A DNA stretch of 64,000 bases from NCBI RefSeq assembly GCF_002238335.1, contig NZ_CP022347.1:1550001-1614000 (forward strand). Direction: 5' to 3'. The first letter of the stretch is position 1. Each line of letters opens with the position of its first letter. This stretch comes from Campylobacter avium LMG 24591. Lineage in GTDB: Bacteria > Campylobacterota > Campylobacteria > Campylobacterales > Campylobacteraceae. Positions 63,477 to 64,000 of the stretch are shown one piece after another. The notes below the pieces were generated by a model that ran no database searches, was not told the DNA's origin, and worked only from the letters and a program-made list of their open reading frames with translations. The position numbers and the translations under genes were made by a program.

Positions 63477-64000
63477 ATGTCTCGTATAGGCAAACAAGCA
63501 GTTGTTATTCCAAGTGGAGTAGAGGTAAAACTAGAAGGAGTTGTGCTTAAATTCAAAAAAGGAAATTTAAGCAAGGAACTAGATACAAAATCACATGTAA
63601 ATGTTACTTTGGCAGATAATAGCATAAGCTTTTCTCCAAAAGGTGATGATAGACAAAGTAGAGCATTTTGGGGAACTTACAGAGCCTTAACTCAAAATAT
63701 AATCACAGGCTTAACTCAAGGCTTTTCAAAAACCTTAGAGATAAACGGAGTTGGTTACAAAGCAGCTTTAAAGGGTAAAATTTTAGAGCTTAGCTTAGGC
63801 TTTTCACATCCAATAAATTACAATATACCAGAGGGTATAGAAATAACTGTTGACAAAAATAACATAGTAGTAAAAGGCAGTGATAAACAGCAAGTTGGAC
63901 AGGTTGCTGCTCAAATTCGTGAATTTAGACCGCCAGAGCCTTACAAAGGCAAGGGAGTTAAGTATGCTGATGAAAGAATCATCCGCAAAGCTGGTAAGAC
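63477..64000 (+). CDS. rplF: 50S ribosomal protein L6, cut off by the window edge
   Basis: The first 174 codons of L6 are in the window; the gene continues beyond the right edge, with only a few residues missing from the usual 178 or so. The start [20 protein letters not shown] and the conserved region [20 protein letters not shown] are in place. An AAAAGGATAAAAAT site precedes the ATG. Confidence 0.96.
   Translation, partial: MSRIGKQAVVIPSGVEVKLEGVVLKFKKGNLSKELDTKSHVNVTLADNSISFSPKGDDRQSRAFWGTYRALTQNIITGLTQGFSKTLEINGVGYKAALKGKILELSLGFSHPINYNIPEGIEITVDKNNIVVKGSDKQQVGQVAAQIREFRPPEPYKGKGVKYADERIIRKAGK

Noticed and set aside
1-64000. CRISPR array
   Set aside because: No regularly spaced repeats of 25-40 bases with unique spacers were found. 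The tandem repeats seen are short coding repeats or homopolymers.
1-64000. Insertion sequence or transposase
   Set aside because: No transposase or integrase motif is seen in any frame; the duplicated autotransporter segments do not carry recognisable terminal repeats.

Overview
The window is AT-rich DNA from a member of the Campylobacterota, most likely a Campylobacter related to the C. jejuni group. The reasons are gene content and order recalled from C. jejuni (queE-queD-rsmE-rpmE-rsmI, aminotransferase-hom-yraN-trxA-trxB, cysQ-gltA-antiporter-bioB, dapB-purF, uppP-thrS-infC-methylase), single TATAAT-like -10 boxes without a clear -35, strong AAGGA ribosome sites and frequent TTG starts. 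The species cannot be named from the sequence alone.

Layout. 1-10.6 kb: start of an exbB-like gene, then a long + strand housekeeping run (7-deazaguanine synthesis, rRNA methylation, ribosomal protein L31, a RodZ-like protein, amino-acid metabolism, thioredoxin system). 10.6-19.7 kb: an acetyltransferase, then mostly - strand genes (cysQ, gltA, antiporter, bioB, MFS transporter, phoX). 19.8-21.9 kb: dapB and purF. 22.0-32.7 kb: two broken autotransporter genes in convergent orientation, flanking about 5.8 kb of intact genes (degenerate-GGDEF membrane protein, YceI, HIT, SprA-like protein, map, peptide/nickel-type binding protein). 33.0-38.3 kb: a degraded region with an antitoxin and a nonsense-mutated YafQ-like toxin, tRNA-Ala, a nucleotide-transporter-like protein, a frameshifted ankyrin protein, a frameshifted chemoreceptor, cutA and an MFS fragment. 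38.4-45.1 kb: a type I restriction-modification locus (hsdR, DUF4160, DUF2442, hsdS, hsdM). 45.5-49.8 kb: uppP, thrS, infC and a D12-class adenine methylase. 49.9-52.5 kb: a large N6-adenine methylase. 52.5-53.6 kb: debris of a toxin, a YceI gene and a MarR gene. 53.8-56.4 kb: an intact autotransporter. 56.8-64 kb: the S10-spc ribosomal protein operon, cut off inside rplF.

The most interesting part is a set of elements that could create surface and restriction diversity. The intact autotransporter (copy C) has a 15-T tract next to its promoter. Copies A and B are damaged relatives that share patches of near-identity with C or with each other, as expected of donor cassettes or recombination leftovers. 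As inverted repeats, A and B could flip the segment between them. The end of purF is duplicated beside copy B and again near copy C, which suggests how the family spread. Independently, hsdS carries a nine-G tract between its two halves and three 12-bp repeats in its central spacer, two known routes to variable type I specificity. Several coding palindromes lie in the DNA methylation genes.

Many disrupted genes cluster in 22-38 kb and 52-53.6 kb while the housekeeping blocks are clean. This argues for real decay in accessory DNA, although some one-base lesions in homopolymers could be sequencing errors.
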